From assembly GCA_944472135.2 (NCBI GenBank), contig OX235270.1, positions 83,399,168 through 83,463,167 on the forward strand: a stretch of 64,000 bases of DNA, written 5' to 3'. Source of the stretch: Trichobilharzia regenti (taxonomy: Eukaryota > Platyhelminthes > Trematoda > Strigeidida > Schistosomatidae). Made by a program: the position numbers and the translations under genes. Below the pieces are notes generated by a model, which was not told the DNA's origin, did not search any database, and saw only the letters and a list, made by a program, of their open reading frames with translations. This document shows positions 1 to 9,544 of the stretch, piece by piece (position 1 is the first letter of the stretch; every line of letters starts with the position of its first letter).

Positions 1-185
1 TGAAGATGTTCTGAAGGATTTGTATTATCACATATTTCAGGCACTAAAATATTTGTAGAGAAAAACAAACAAATAAACACGAAATAAAATGAGAGATTGT
101 TTATTCAGCAAAGATCTTTGAAGAGAAGTATAAAAGAACAAAATATGCCCACCAAAATAAAGAAGTTATTAAGTAATCATCTTAC

Positions 186-379
186 CACGGCTATGCTTAT
201 TGTCTAATTCATTTTTAGAAGATGAAGAGGACCCATTTTCGAATTTACACGTGTTACTTTTAGAGTCATTCAATAATTCACCATCTTTTTTCGTGGATCT
301 TCTTCTTTTATTGTCTGAATGATTTGAATTCCCATCGTTTGTATGTTGATGGTGACCGGTCTGCCGAGTGACTTTCTTT
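186..379 (-). CDS. DNAAF2: Host gene exon (kintoun/DNAAF2-like), furthest downstream exon in window
   Basis: This exon of 194 bp lies between an AG acceptor (CAG at 380-382) and a GTAAG donor (181-185) on the minus strand. The frame is open throughout and gives a Lys/Ser/Asn-rich, probably disordered segment (KKVTRQTGHH near the start, SSSSSKNELDNKHSR near the end). Its first base completes an Arg codon split after two bases in the exon at 2006-2267, so the phase fits. There is no stop, so the gene continues beyond the left edge. Low-complexity tails of this kind are common at the C-terminus of kintoun proteins, but this exon alone carries no diagnostic domain. The assignment rests on its linkage to the exons further upstream. 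Confidence 0.6.
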
Positions 380-907
380 CTGTGAATGAAAAGTCAATAA
401 TAATTAAGACTACAATGCAGTCTATACACATCAAAACGAAAACTTTTACAGAGAATATGACAATGAATATATATATATGTGTGGGTTAATGACAAATTCT
501 GACTTGACCTACCTAGGTAGCTGAACCATAAGTGTCTCTCTGAACAAAGTAGAGATTACGTTCTTAGATGTTTGGAGGCGATCGCAAGGAAGCCTTCCAC
601 ATAGGTGTTGTGTTTGTTGGCACTTGTCAGTCAGCAATTTGAGCTCGCAATCTATCTCCGGTAGGGCTATATTAGATAATTTGATTGGGTAGTGACTGGT
701 GTTGTGCGTCTAGTCTTATGTTTGCCGCAGACTGAATCTTATGAGAAAGGACTGAAGATAGTCCCTGCTGACTGGTAAGTGCCGATAAGCACGATACCTA
801 GGTCGAAGGCATGATTTCGATTACCTTCAACTATCTTATAGAAACAATTTACAGTGCACCGTGATGGCAAGCCACCTAACATAGTGGCCACATTGCAAAC
901 TTCACTG
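380..907. other. Intron sequence, no recognised gene
   Basis: This stretch lies inside the host-gene intron between the exons at 186-379 and 2006-2267. It holds a short TA tract near 466-478 and otherwise anonymous sequence up to the LTR element. I see no coding signal on either strand. Confidence 0.5.
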
Positions 908-911
908 ATAG

Positions 912-1132
912 TGTGATGATGCTGTGATACAGACCATGTGTTCTAACGGAATATTACTCTCACATATTCCAACAGTTCAATATAGCATTAGCAACAGAAT
1001 ATGATGGGTCTGTGTGAACATTCCATTTCATATCGTTTGATGAAAACCAAAATCACACTGCAAGGATATAAATAGTTGTTCGATCGCTTGAAAATATATT
1101 TTGGCTTCAGCGTCTTGCCTTCTGTTGTTACA
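912..1132 (+). repeat. 5' LTR of deleted Gypsy element
   Basis: The repeat runs TGTGATGATG to TTGTTACA and is preceded by the target duplication ATAG. It is about 25 bp shorter than its partner at 1579-1824 and shares the block around AGCATTAGCAAC. Confidence 0.8.
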
Positions 1133-1373
1133 CTTGGTGTGGCTGCCTGCCGACAATTGCAAAGCTTATGCCCTGCAGTTTTTGAAGGAGAGATATGGAT
1201 CTTCTGGCAGCACTTTGAGGCTGTTGTGCAGTTGAATGACATTCAAGATTTGTCAGCGATGAGGCTGTCACTTGGAACACTGGTGGGAGGTCGGACGACG
1301 GTAGCATGTGATAGAGTGAAGCGAAACACCGGTGAATACGCACCAGGGTCATGCAAACTGCTTCCAAAGTGAG

Positions 1374-1375
<2 letters not shown>

Positions 1376-1411
<36 letters not shown>
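1376..1411. repeat. (TA)n microsatellite inside the LTR element
   Basis: This is an uninterrupted TA run of about 36 bp. It lies where the gag-like start meets the pol-tail-like end, so it probably marks the internal deletion or a later expansion at that joint. Confidence 0.85.
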
Positions 1412-1415
<4 letters not shown>

Positions 1416-1578
1416 GCCATGAGACGGGATCCCGTATATACAATCAGAAATGCAAACAAAGAGAAGCGGATGAACGTCAGCGAGCCCCACCGCAGCAAGA
1501 AAAGCTAACGAAACCGCCAGCACCAAGAAGATCAAACCGACTTCAGTCGAAAGTTTTTGATGGGGGAGGGGAGACAAG

Positions 1579-1824
1579 TGTGGTGGTGTGCTACAGAGAA
1601 TGTGTCCAGCGGAATATTATATTCACATATTCTCTCAGTTCAATACAGCATTAGCAACAAGATACTGTATGTATATTTGAACATTCTATTTCATGTCGTC
1701 TAAGGTAAACCGAAATCGCACGTTCAATGATTGGTTAGAGTATATAAAACTGTGTATATATAAATAGCGGTGTGATCACTTGAAAATATACCTTGGCTTC
1801 CGTGTCTCACCTTCTGTTGTTACA
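1579..1824 (+). repeat. 3' LTR of deleted Gypsy element
   Basis: The repeat runs TGTGGTGGTG to TTGTTACA, preceded by a polypurine tract and followed by ATAG. The region from about 1740 to 1770 (TATATAAAACTGTG) could be the core promoter of the LTR. Confidence 0.8.
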
Positions 1825-2005
1825 ATAGAATTCAGTCTACACCAAACAAAGGACTAGACGACTAATGACACTAGTTACTGACTACCTATTATCCAATCAA
1901 AGAGATTATGTTCCCCGTATAATTAAATCTTATTCAATCGAACAAAACATGGATAATAATAATAATAACAATGATAATAATGTGAAGTATTAAAGCCACA
2001 CTCAC

Positions 2006-2267
2006 CGTATAATGCACAAAGCATTATGTAATGCTTCTACAGTGTCTTCAGGCGAAAAACCAACATGTTGATTACGCTTCGAGAAACTAACAGATCTCAG
2101 TCGTTGATAACCATCGGTACCTACTACTGACAATTTGTCAGTGGATAAGGATTGTCGAAGACATATGTCTCTTTCGGATAATATAGTATCTTGATTGTCA
2201 CCAGCTAGTCCAGAACCACCACGCAAATTACTCGTATCCAAAATAGGCACTTCATCTCCACTACATT
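2006..2267 (-). CDS. DNAAF2: Host gene exon (kintoun/DNAAF2-like), C-terminal region
   Basis: This exon of 262 bp has its acceptor CAG at 2268-2270 and its donor GTGAG at 2001-2005 (minus strand). The frame is open and includes ILDTSNLRGGSG near the start, and RSVSFSKRNQHVGFSPEDTV followed by EALHNALCIIR at the end. Its first two bases complete a Glu codon begun in the exon at 15591-16089, and its last two bases pair with the first base of the exon at 186-379, so both neighbouring junctions keep frame. The motif RSVSFS with a following VGFS resembles the short conserved patches near the C-terminus of kintoun proteins. That resemblance is recalled family knowledge, not a search result. Confidence 0.7.
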
Positions 2268-2656
2268 CTGTGATTTTTTAGTGAATAAAAACAGGGAGAT
2301 GAAATAAAAAGGAGTAATCACGTAAATGTACAACTGAAGAAATAAAAAGAAAGTCCGATAGACGACTACTAATTCAACATTACTTTATATCATACTCAGG
2401 ACTTATACACACAAAGTGATCGTCTAAAGGCAATCAATTGTTGTAAATGAACTGTTCCGAATCCAACGGAAAAGTGAATATGGTGCCTATTTGACAATAT
2501 AGTTAACTTTCTGGTGTCAGGCATACATCAGAAAAAAAACGCATTTGAAAATTTGAGAAAACTTATTACTATCTCAGTGACTTGATGGTGGGTAAAGTTA
2601 GATTAGTTCTAAAGGTAAATTGGATAAAACTGGATAAACAACACTTCTGAATTTTT
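2268..2656. other. Intron sequence, no recognised gene
   Basis: Anonymous A+T-rich intron sequence between the exon at 2006-2267 and the foldback element. No feature is seen. Confidence 0.4.
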
Positions 2657-2881
2657 AATTGAATTTAAGATTTTCCCGTCGATTGATTGGACCGAAGTGC
2701 TCGGCCTCAGGTTGACATGTCGGCTTCTTGTACAGATGCTTCGATGATGTCTACCATAAACGAATTAAATTCTAATTACATGCCCAGACATCGTCGAAGC
2801 ATCTGCACAAGAAGCCGACAAGTCAACCTGAGACCGAGCACTTCAGTCCAACCAATCGACGGGAAAATCTAAAATTCAATT
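2657..2881. repeat. Foldback (hairpin) element with 96-bp arms
   Basis: The sequence at 2657-2752 is the near-perfect reverse complement of 2786-2881, with a 33-bp loop between. Mismatches are scattered single bases, for example GATGATGTCT on the left against the complement of AGACATCGTC on the right. No transposase is present. The structure suits a foldback or MITE-like non-autonomous element. A clear target duplication could not be identified in the A+T-rich flanks. Confidence 0.75.
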
Positions 2882-2914
2882 CAATAATTAATATGACCCG
2901 TTGCACAAGTGGTG

Positions 2915-3240
2915 GCTCTCGTAGCCCAAGTGGTCTAGTGGATAACGCTTTGGCGTTTGAAACTATGGTCACTGGGTTCGAGCCTCGGTGGGAACATCAT
3001 CACTCACTGGGGAATGAAGGTACATACAGATGACGAGCCCCAAACGGGACGAAATGCGTATCCTGGATTTCAATGCTAGTTACCATACACCAATTAGCTT
3101 CTGAATTTTGCTGTGATTTACACAAACCCTGCCTACTTTAGTAGTCAGTCCTAAGCCCAGAAAAAGAGAGAAGGTTGGGCGTGGGGCTAGTGACCCTACA
3201 CCCTGGAAAATAAACCCTATCGCTACCAACTACCTTGTCA
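2915..3240 (+). mobile_element. tRNA-derived SINE with hammerhead segment (Sm-alpha-like)
   Basis: The head has pol III promoter boxes: an A-box-like TGGTCTAGTGGATAACGC at 2931-2948 and a B-box-like GGGTTCGAGCCTC at about 2973-2986. A hammerhead-ribozyme segment follows (about 3019-3085), then a body ending near AATAAACCC at 3208-3216. This order (tRNA-like head, hammerhead, body) is that of the Sm-alpha SINE of schistosomes. Part of the tail (GGTTGGGCGTGGGGCTAG) recurs in the SINE at 36125-36370, so the families share modules. Confidence 0.75.
3019..3085 (+). ncRNA. Hammerhead ribozyme remnant in SINE
   Basis: The core order is visible: ATGACGAG, then the small hairpin CCCCAAACGGG, then GAAA, then the strand ATCCTGGATTT that can pair with the upstream ATACAG. 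Canonical hammerheads have CUGANGA at the first core position; here the C is replaced by A, so cleavage is probably weak or lost. The cleavage site would be after ATC, just before CTGGAT. The assignment comes from pattern matching to known schistosome hammerheads. Confidence 0.65.
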
Positions 3241-3559
3241 AACCAACAAGGATTTGCAAAAATAAACTAGTGTGAAATCATGCTCCTATCCACTCCAGCG
3301 AAAATATTAGGCTATATCATTCTGAAGAGAATGAAAGATGTTCTGGATGCCTCGAACAAGCTGGAAAAGCAAATCACTTGCGAAACAAATAGCAATGCTA
3401 CACATTATCAATGAACAGAGCAAAAAATGAGAGTTAGATCCCTATCTCAATTTTATCCGATAACCGAATTGACCCCGATCTAGTAGTTTGACCTATGTAA
3501 TTGACTTCGTAGTCATTGCATGGTATTTCTTAAATTATATCATTATTTATATTCAAGTG
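3241..3559. other. Intron sequence, no recognised gene
   Basis: Anonymous sequence in the large host-gene intron. No open frame or repeat was recognised here. Confidence 0.35.
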
Positions 3560-3725
3560 TTGGTTTGCAGGAATTTTATTGGTTTCAGGACTCCAAGAAG
3601 AACTGCCATCGGTCAGAGAACCATTGGAAAACCTGGAAGTACTGGAAAGCCGTTTAGTTCTAGTTTGGGACAATCGTCATGTACTCCCAGGTTTGTCAAT
3701 GGTCCTCATACCGATGTGAGTTCAT
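3560..3725 (-). mobile_element. Degenerate second-family hammerhead SINE
   Basis: The segment CCATTGGAAAACCTGGAAGT, then CTAGTTTGGGACAATCGTCA, matches the reverse strand of the SINE at 25546-25790 in order and spacing. The ribozyme core is eroded: the GAAA block and the GATGAG block are both altered. It is an old minus-strand copy. Confidence 0.5.
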
Positions 3726-3980
3726 GATGAAATCCTGAAAAATATCACTTTTCTTAATTCGATCCGTCAGACCCTTAAGCCGACAGCGTTTGTCACTGAG
3801 TGAATTGGTTAGTTTGAATACCAGCTTAATTCCAGGCTAATTAACAACCTAAAGTACGGCTTCTGATGCACCTTGTTCATGTATCAGGTTTCGAATCCCC
3901 TATCATTTACGTAATTTTCATTAATTACACTATAACTCTGATTTTCCATAAAGGCCTTCATATGAATAACTGGTTTCTAC
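3726..3980. other. Intron sequence, no recognised gene
   Basis: Short anonymous stretch before the RTE-like fragment. Nothing was recognised. Confidence 0.3.
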
Positions 3981-3984
3981 ATAG

Positions 3985-6200
3985 GAATTTGCACATAACT
4001 GCAGCACAGCTCGAGTTCTCACACTCCACTTAACATACAAAGAAAGACAAAACGTAGAAAATGAGAGATTCCAGAGAACAATTACAAGCAGAAATGTAAG
4101 GGAGAAATAATAGTAACACGGAAAACAACAGGCTTTTGTTGGACACGACTAATCACAAAGAGTGAGTGGATCTGCGCTATTCATTGAGAACAAATTTGAG
4201 CCATATCACCAATTGTCTCTATCCTTCATTGGTTCTTACCATCCCGAGGACCCCAAACAGGAAGTCCACACCTCCCGACGTGGCTGGCTTAAACTAACTG
4301 TTATCGATTTGATTGACTGATGAGGCCATGTTTTGGTTTGACCGCCACTACCACTACCTCTTTTCGAACCTGATCTTATGTCAGCTAACCTTGCCCATTG
4401 TTGAGGAAGACGATGGCTAGGCATAAGTAAAACATGTCCTAACCATCTTAGTCGATGTAACTTCACAACCTCGTCGATTGATTTCCCCTGTTTACCTAGA
4501 ACTCGACCGATGCCTAACCTCAATATTGCTCACCTTATTATGCCACTTTACACGGGAGATAGAACGCAGGCACCCGCGATCAAAGACAGCTAATCTGTTC
4601 ATGTCTTCCACTCTCAGTGGCTAGGTCTCGCTCACAGCCATAAAGAAGGTCGAAGCGCAAAGATGAGCAGTACACCCACCCTTTGGTCGATAGTTGAATA
4701 TCTCGTCTACTCTAGAGATGGCGTAAACTGGCATATGCAAAACTAGCCCTCTGTATCCGTACCCAGCTGAGATTTCGTCAGAGATCAACCCGTTGGGGCT
4801 GATGGTACTCCCCAAGTAAGTGAAGCAGTCAACACGCTCTACCACTAGACTCCCTATTTCTAAACTAGGAGCCAGTGTAGTCCAGTCCTGTAAAATTATC
4901 TTATATTTGACACCAGGAGCGAATCGCATGCCAAACATTCGTAGATTGCAGCTCAAGGTGTTCAGAAGACTCTGCACTTTGTCAGCGTCTTCACCCAGGT
5001 GGGAGGACTATATCGTCTGCATATTCTAGGTCAACGAGATTATTCCCTGGTAGGAAGTCAATCCCTGATTTGCTTAAGTCAGTTAGAGTTAAGTCCATTA
5101 GTATATCAATGATGAAGTTGAATAGAAATGGGGATAATGGGCATCCCTGACGGACACCACTAGTCGTCACCACTTCAGATGACAATTCGCCGTAAACCCT
5201 CACCTTGGATGAGTTTGAGTAGAGTTCGTTGATCACTGCAATGTATTTTCTCGGGATTCCCTTTACATCCAAGCATCTCCAGAGTAGACATTTATAAAAA
5301 ATTATATTTGTAAAATCTCAGCGATATTGAAATGAGTAATTCCAACGTTTCGTTCTCACTCGGCGCCCAAATATTTTAGAACTATTCTGTCAAATCTTGA
5401 CTACAGTTCATTTGACATCTCCAGAGTACCTTTCGGTCGACAGAATCGAATTCCGCCTTCAGGTCAAGGAATATAATCAGTGTTGGATGCCGGTAGGAAT
5501 GACTATGTTCTGGAATCTATCGGAGGGTGAAGATATGATCAATACACCCTCTTCCTGGTCTATAGCCTGTCTAGCTCTCTCGTGTTTGTGCCTCCCGAGC
5601 ACCACTCAGTCTACGCATGATTATTGGGCCTAGAAATTTAGATACTACATTAGTCAAGCTAATCCCTCTGTGATTATCACAGGAAGACGTCTCTCTTCTT
5701 GTATATCGAGATAATCAGTGACTCACACCAACCCAATGGGACTTCTTCTGATTCCAAGACGCTGCCTAGAACCTCAGTTAATGCAGACAGTAAACTGTCT
5801 CCACCGTACTTAAATACCTCTGGAGTCATTCCATCAGGTCCCGCTGCTTTGCCTACTTTCAGATTGGTGACAGCTTTAGTAACCTCAGTTAGGGACGGAG
5901 GACCTGTCTTTATCCCATTCAGGGAGGTTTTGGATGTTCGGCAGGTTGAGCGTGGCTGTAGGCCAATTAAACTGCTCCTCATAGTGCTCTTTTCAGCGTT
6001 CCAGTCGTCTATCCTGAGAGCTAATTAAGGAGCCATTTTTCTCCGAGATTGTTTCACCTATGATTTGCCTTCTCCCACCCGTTTCCCTGATGAGTCTAAA
6101 GAGTTGCCTAGTGTTGTCTATCGCCGATGCTTTCTCCATCTCTTTCGCCTTTGTGACCCACCACTGTTCACGGTCCTTGCGGAGACTGGTTCTATTCATG
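3985..6200 (-). mobile_element. RTE-like retrotransposon fragment, copy A (RT and C-terminal region)
   Basis: The minus strand encodes broken pieces of a reverse transcriptase. KAAGPDGMTPEVFKYGGDS lies near 5850. TTSGVRQGCPLSPFLFNFII and LEYADDIVL (the catalytic YADD box) lie at about 5000-5160. The C-terminal block [20 protein letters not shown] lies near 4430. Several frameshifts and stops break the frame. A 131-bp insertion at 5285-5415 splits it again. The endonuclease domain is absent, consistent with 5' truncation. The 3' end (3985-4560) is an inverted near-copy of 13530-14085. The same subfamily recurs at 17240-18480. Confidence 0.8.
5285..5415. mobile_element. 131-bp insertion in RTE copy A with 11-bp target duplication
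   Basis: CATCTCCAGAG occurs at 5274-5284 and again at 5416-5426, and other RTE copies have this motif once. The 131 bp between are therefore an insertion with an 11-bp target duplication. The insert contains CCAACGTTTCG, which resembles the GAAACGTTGG end of hammerhead motifs linked to Penelope-like elements. That link is tentative. Confidence 0.6.
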
Positions 6201-6484
6201 TACTAGTGTCTATTGAGAACTAGCACATTCTAATAAATGCTTTGATTCATCTCCGCCCCAGAATCAGTAAAGTTATTTTTTTTAGTAAGGTCTAGCTAGT
6301 AATTCGGAAGATATAAATTTTGAAATCAAACAATTAAAGAATAGATTACTGATGAGGACTGCCCACAAGATTTGATTCAACAGTACATGAAGACCTACTT
6401 GGAAGGGACTCTTTGACAAACAATTTAACTAGCCTACAGTCACGCTTAAATTGCCGAGTACCCAACACCTCCCTAAATGAGATA
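6201..6484. other. Intergenic repeat junction, no recognised gene
   Basis: A stretch of about 280 bp between two opposed RTE fragments. The right part (from about 6440) may already belong to the plus-strand copy. Confidence 0.3.
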
Positions 6485-6942
6485 CAGACACCGATCCTCC
6501 GTCCCTAACTAAGGCTATAAAAGCTGTCTCTGATCTGGAACGAGGCGAAATAGCGAGACCTAATGGGATGACTCCAGGTAATCAAGAATGGTGGAAACAG
6601 TTTACTGTCTGCGTTAACTAAGGTATTAAGCAGAGTCTGAGAATCAGAGGAAGTCCCGTTGGGTAGGTGTAAGTCATTGGTTATCTCGATATACAAGAAG
6701 GGAGACAAGTCTTCCTGTGATAATCACAGAGGGATTAGTGACTAATATGGTATCTAATGTTCTAGACTCAATAACAATGTGCAGACTACGCGGTGCATGG
6801 GAGGAACAAACACGACAGAACCAGGCAGGCTTTAGACCAGGAAGAGAGTGTATTGGTCATATATTCAGCCTTCGACAGATTCTGGAACATAAGTATACTT
6901 AACGGCACCCAACAACAGCCATTTTTACTGACCCGACCGAAA
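6485..6942 (+). mobile_element. RTE-like fragment, copy B (degenerate RT)
   Basis: Plus-strand remnants of the same RT family: a block like GPPSLTEVTKAV near 6490, KKGDKSSCDNHRG-like sequence at about 6697-6735, and NQAGFRPGRECIGHIFSLRQ at 6820-6880. It ends abruptly at about 6942, where the separate repeat unit R1 begins. Multiple frame breaks mark it as a pseudogene. Confidence 0.7.
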
Positions 6943-7375
6943 GCTGCTACCTTGACGTGGTGGTCGGGCTTGAACACCTCAATGATCTATTCAAGCTATA
7001 CTGGCTGAGACTTATGTCTCTTCAGGTTCTACCATGCCAGGCAGGTTGTTTGGATAGCGATTAAACAAAAAGCAGCTATCCAATCCAACATCATGATAAA
7101 TACAAAATCACAAAATTTCATGCCGGATCGGCCGTGGCCCGGATTAACAACGACCGCGCTTCCTGCTGGCGTGTCACAGGGCAGGAGTGATAAATATGCT
7201 ACTGAGACACACCAAACAATAAAGAACAAACAAAAACAGGCCGCGTGTGACCGGCCTCAAGCAGTTGTCCCCTGGGCTCTGCGGTCACGCAACCAACTTC
7301 CACGGTGTGGGCAGCCGGGAAGTAACAATCGCCCCCACAATCCGAAATGCACGCGAAACCTCTCTATTACTCACT
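6943..7375 (+). repeat. Dispersed repeat unit R1 (possible RTE 5' leader)
   Basis: This GC-richer unit, starting CGACCGAAAGCTGCTACC, recurs inverted at about 20645-20975. A shorter degenerate trace is at 35110-35170. Motifs shared by both long copies include GCCAGGCAGGTTGTTTGGAT and GCCGTGGCCCGGATTAAC. It lies beside RTE-like sequence here, so it may be an untranslated leader of that family. I do not recognise a protein in it. Confidence 0.55.
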
Positions 7376-7379
7376 CATC

Positions 7380-9500
7380 CTTGTCTTCTGTCTGTCTGTC
7401 TGTTTTCGACATAGAACTTTGCACCGATGTGAGGCAGTTCAAGTCGCCACATTCCGTGTAGCACGCGAAGCAAGAGAAGAAAGTACAAGAAAAGCATAAT
7501 AGAAACAGTGAGGAGAGGTGTGAGACAAAGGAGTAATAAAGAAAAACAAAACAGTTTCATTGGAGATCATAAGTCACAAGGAGTGGATGCATCTGCGCCA
7601 CTGAGAACGATTTTGAGCCATGTCACCAATTGTTTCGAACCATAGATTTTTACCGTCCCGAGGACCCCAGCCTGGAAGTCTACACCGTCCTACGTGGCTT
7701 AGACCAACTGTTGTGGATTTCATTGACTGGTGCCAAGTTTTTGTTTGACCGCCGCTAGCTTTTTTCCAGCCTGACCCTATATCCGCTAACATTGCTCGTC
7801 GAGGGAGGCGATGGCTTGGCATACGTAACACATGTCCTAACCATCTCAGTCTTTGGAACTTCACCACTTCGTCGATTGATTTCCCCTGTTTACCTAGAAC
7901 TCTACGCCTAACCTCCATGTTGCTCACCTTATTATGCCACTTTACACGGGAAATAGAACGCAGGCACCTATGATCAAAGACAGCTAGTCTTTTCATGTCT
8001 TCCACTCTCAAAGGCCAGGTCTCACAACCATAAAGGAGGACGGAGCGGACTGATGAGCAGTACACCCGCCCTTTGGTCGATAGTCGAACATCTCGTCTAC
8101 GCCAGAGTCGGCGTAAACTAACAAATGCGAAACGAGCCCCTTGTATTCGTGCTGAGATTTCGTCAGAGATCAGCCCGTTGGGGCTGATGGTACTTCCCAA
8201 ATAAGTGAAGCGGTCAACGTGCTCTACCACTTCACTTCCTATTTTTAAACTAGGCGTCGATGTAGTCCAGTCCTGTAACATCATCTTGCATTTGGCGGGA
8301 GCGAATCGCATGCCAAACATTCGTAGATTGCGGCTCAAGGTGTTTCGAAGACTCTGCATTTCGTCAGAGTCTTCGCCTAGAAGGACTATATCGTCTGCAT
8401 ATTCCAAGTCAACGAGATTATTCCCCGGTAGCAAGTCAATTCCTGAGTCACTGAAGTCACCTAGGGTTAAGTCCATTAGTACATCTATGATGAAGTTGAA
8501 TAGAAAAGGAGATAATGGGCATCCTTGACGGACACCACTAGTCGTCACCAGTTCAGATGACAGCTCGCCGTAAGCCCTCACCTGGCTGTATGAGTACGAG
8601 TAGAGTGCCTTAATCAGTGCAATATATTTTCTCGGAATTCCCTTTACAGCCAAGCATCTCCAGAGAACTTCCCGATCGACAGAGTCGAATGCTGCCTTTA
8701 GGTCAAGAAATATAATGACTGTTGGACGCCGGTAGGATTCCCTATGTTCTACAATCTGTCAGAGGGTGAAGATATGATCAATACACCCTCTTCCTGGTCT
8801 AAAGCCTGCCTGGTTCTCTCGTGTTGGTGCCTCCCTCGCACCACTGAGTCTACGCATGATTATTGAGCCTAAGACTTTAGATACTATATTAGTCAAGCTA
8901 ATCCCTCTGTGATTATCACAGGAAGACTTGTCTCCCTTCTTGTATATGGGGATAATCAGTGACTTACACCAACCCGATGGGACTTCTTCTGATTCCAAGA
9001 CGCTGCCTAATACCTCAGTTAATCCGGACAGTAAGCTGTCTCCACCGTACTTAAATACCTCTGGCGTCATTCCATCAGGTCCCGCTGCTTTGCCTACTTT
9101 CAGATTGGTGACAGCTTTAGTAACCTCAGTTAGTGACGGAGGACCTGTGTCTATATCCCATTCAGGGAGGTGTTGGATGCTCGGAAGGTTGAGCGTGGCT
9201 GTGGGCAAATTAAACTGCTCCTCATAATGCTCTTTCCAACGATCCAGTCGTCTATCCTGTGAGCTAATTATAGTGCCATTTTTCTCCGAGATTGTCTCAC
9301 TTATGATTTGTCTTCGCCCACCCGTTTCCCTGATGAGTCCAAAGAGTTGCCTAGTGTTGCCTATCCTCAAAGCTTTCTCCATCTCTTTGGCTTTTGTCGC
9401 CCACCACTGTTCACGGTCCTTGCGGAGACTTTTCGTAAGTTTCCTCTTGTGCAGCTTTCGCTCCTCATCTTCATCTCTATCATCTTGCCTTCCTTCCACT
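7380..9500 (-). mobile_element. RTE-like retrotransposon, copy C (5' truncated, nearly intact RT)
   Basis: This minus-strand element begins within the linker before RT (about 9470-9500) and ends in a 3' untranslated region with a (CTGT)n/(ACAG)n tail near 7385-7410. Copies end in this kind of simple repeat at several sites in the window, for example 18465-18480. The endonuclease domain is missing. It lies head to head with copy D. Confidence 0.85.
7574..9499 (-). pseudogene. RTE-like reverse transcriptase with one in-frame stop
   Basis: A single reading frame of about 642 codons runs from 9499 to 7574, interrupted only by a TGA at 8759-8761, probably a CGA Arg codon that decayed by C to T. 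Visible blocks in order: EERKLHKRKLTKSLRKDREQ; GKAAGPDGMTPEVFKYGGDS; SSCDNHRGISLTNIVSKVLG; NQAGFRPGRGCIDHIFTL; GVRQGCPLSPFLFNFIIDVL; LEYADDIVLLG with the YADD catalytic pair; and the C-terminal segment [20 protein letters not shown]. The catalytic residues look intact. The endonuclease is absent, so it could not have mobilised itself. It is the best preserved RT of its family here. Confidence 0.8.
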
Positions 9501-9544
9501 GATGCAACTCCTCGGTTTGATGACTCTTAACTTCCTCTTCATTC

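Larger units (their letters stand above)
912..1824 (+). mobile_element. Internally deleted Gypsy-type LTR element with both LTRs and 4-bp TSD
   Basis: Two related direct repeats, 912-1132 and 1579-1824, each begin TG and end in TTGTTACA. The insert is flanked by ATAG at 908-911 and again at 1825-1828, a perfect 4-bp target duplication. The internal part is only about 450 bp. It starts with what reads as the N-terminal end of a Gypsy-type gag (FEGEIWIFWQHFEAVVQLND, roughly 1180-1240). A (TA)n tract follows, and the element ends with a Pro/Arg/Ser-rich stretch like the C-terminal tail of pol. A purine-rich tract (about 1560-1578) sits directly before the right LTR. Most of gag and nearly all of pol are missing, so this is a non-autonomous deletion derivative. 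The two LTRs differ clearly, including in length (221 and 246 bp), so it is not recent. Its LTR ends match the solo LTR at 54169-54494. Confidence 0.85.

Noticed and set aside
1128..1577. A minus-strand open frame of about 150 codons near the first LTR element
   Set aside because: It is antisense to the gag-like start and includes a Tyr-Ile run from the (TA)n tract. It shows no domain.
2920..2995. A possible functional tRNA gene
   Set aside because: A and B boxes are present, but the acceptor stem does not close convincingly by eye and the segment is followed by hammerhead and SINE body. It is a SINE head.
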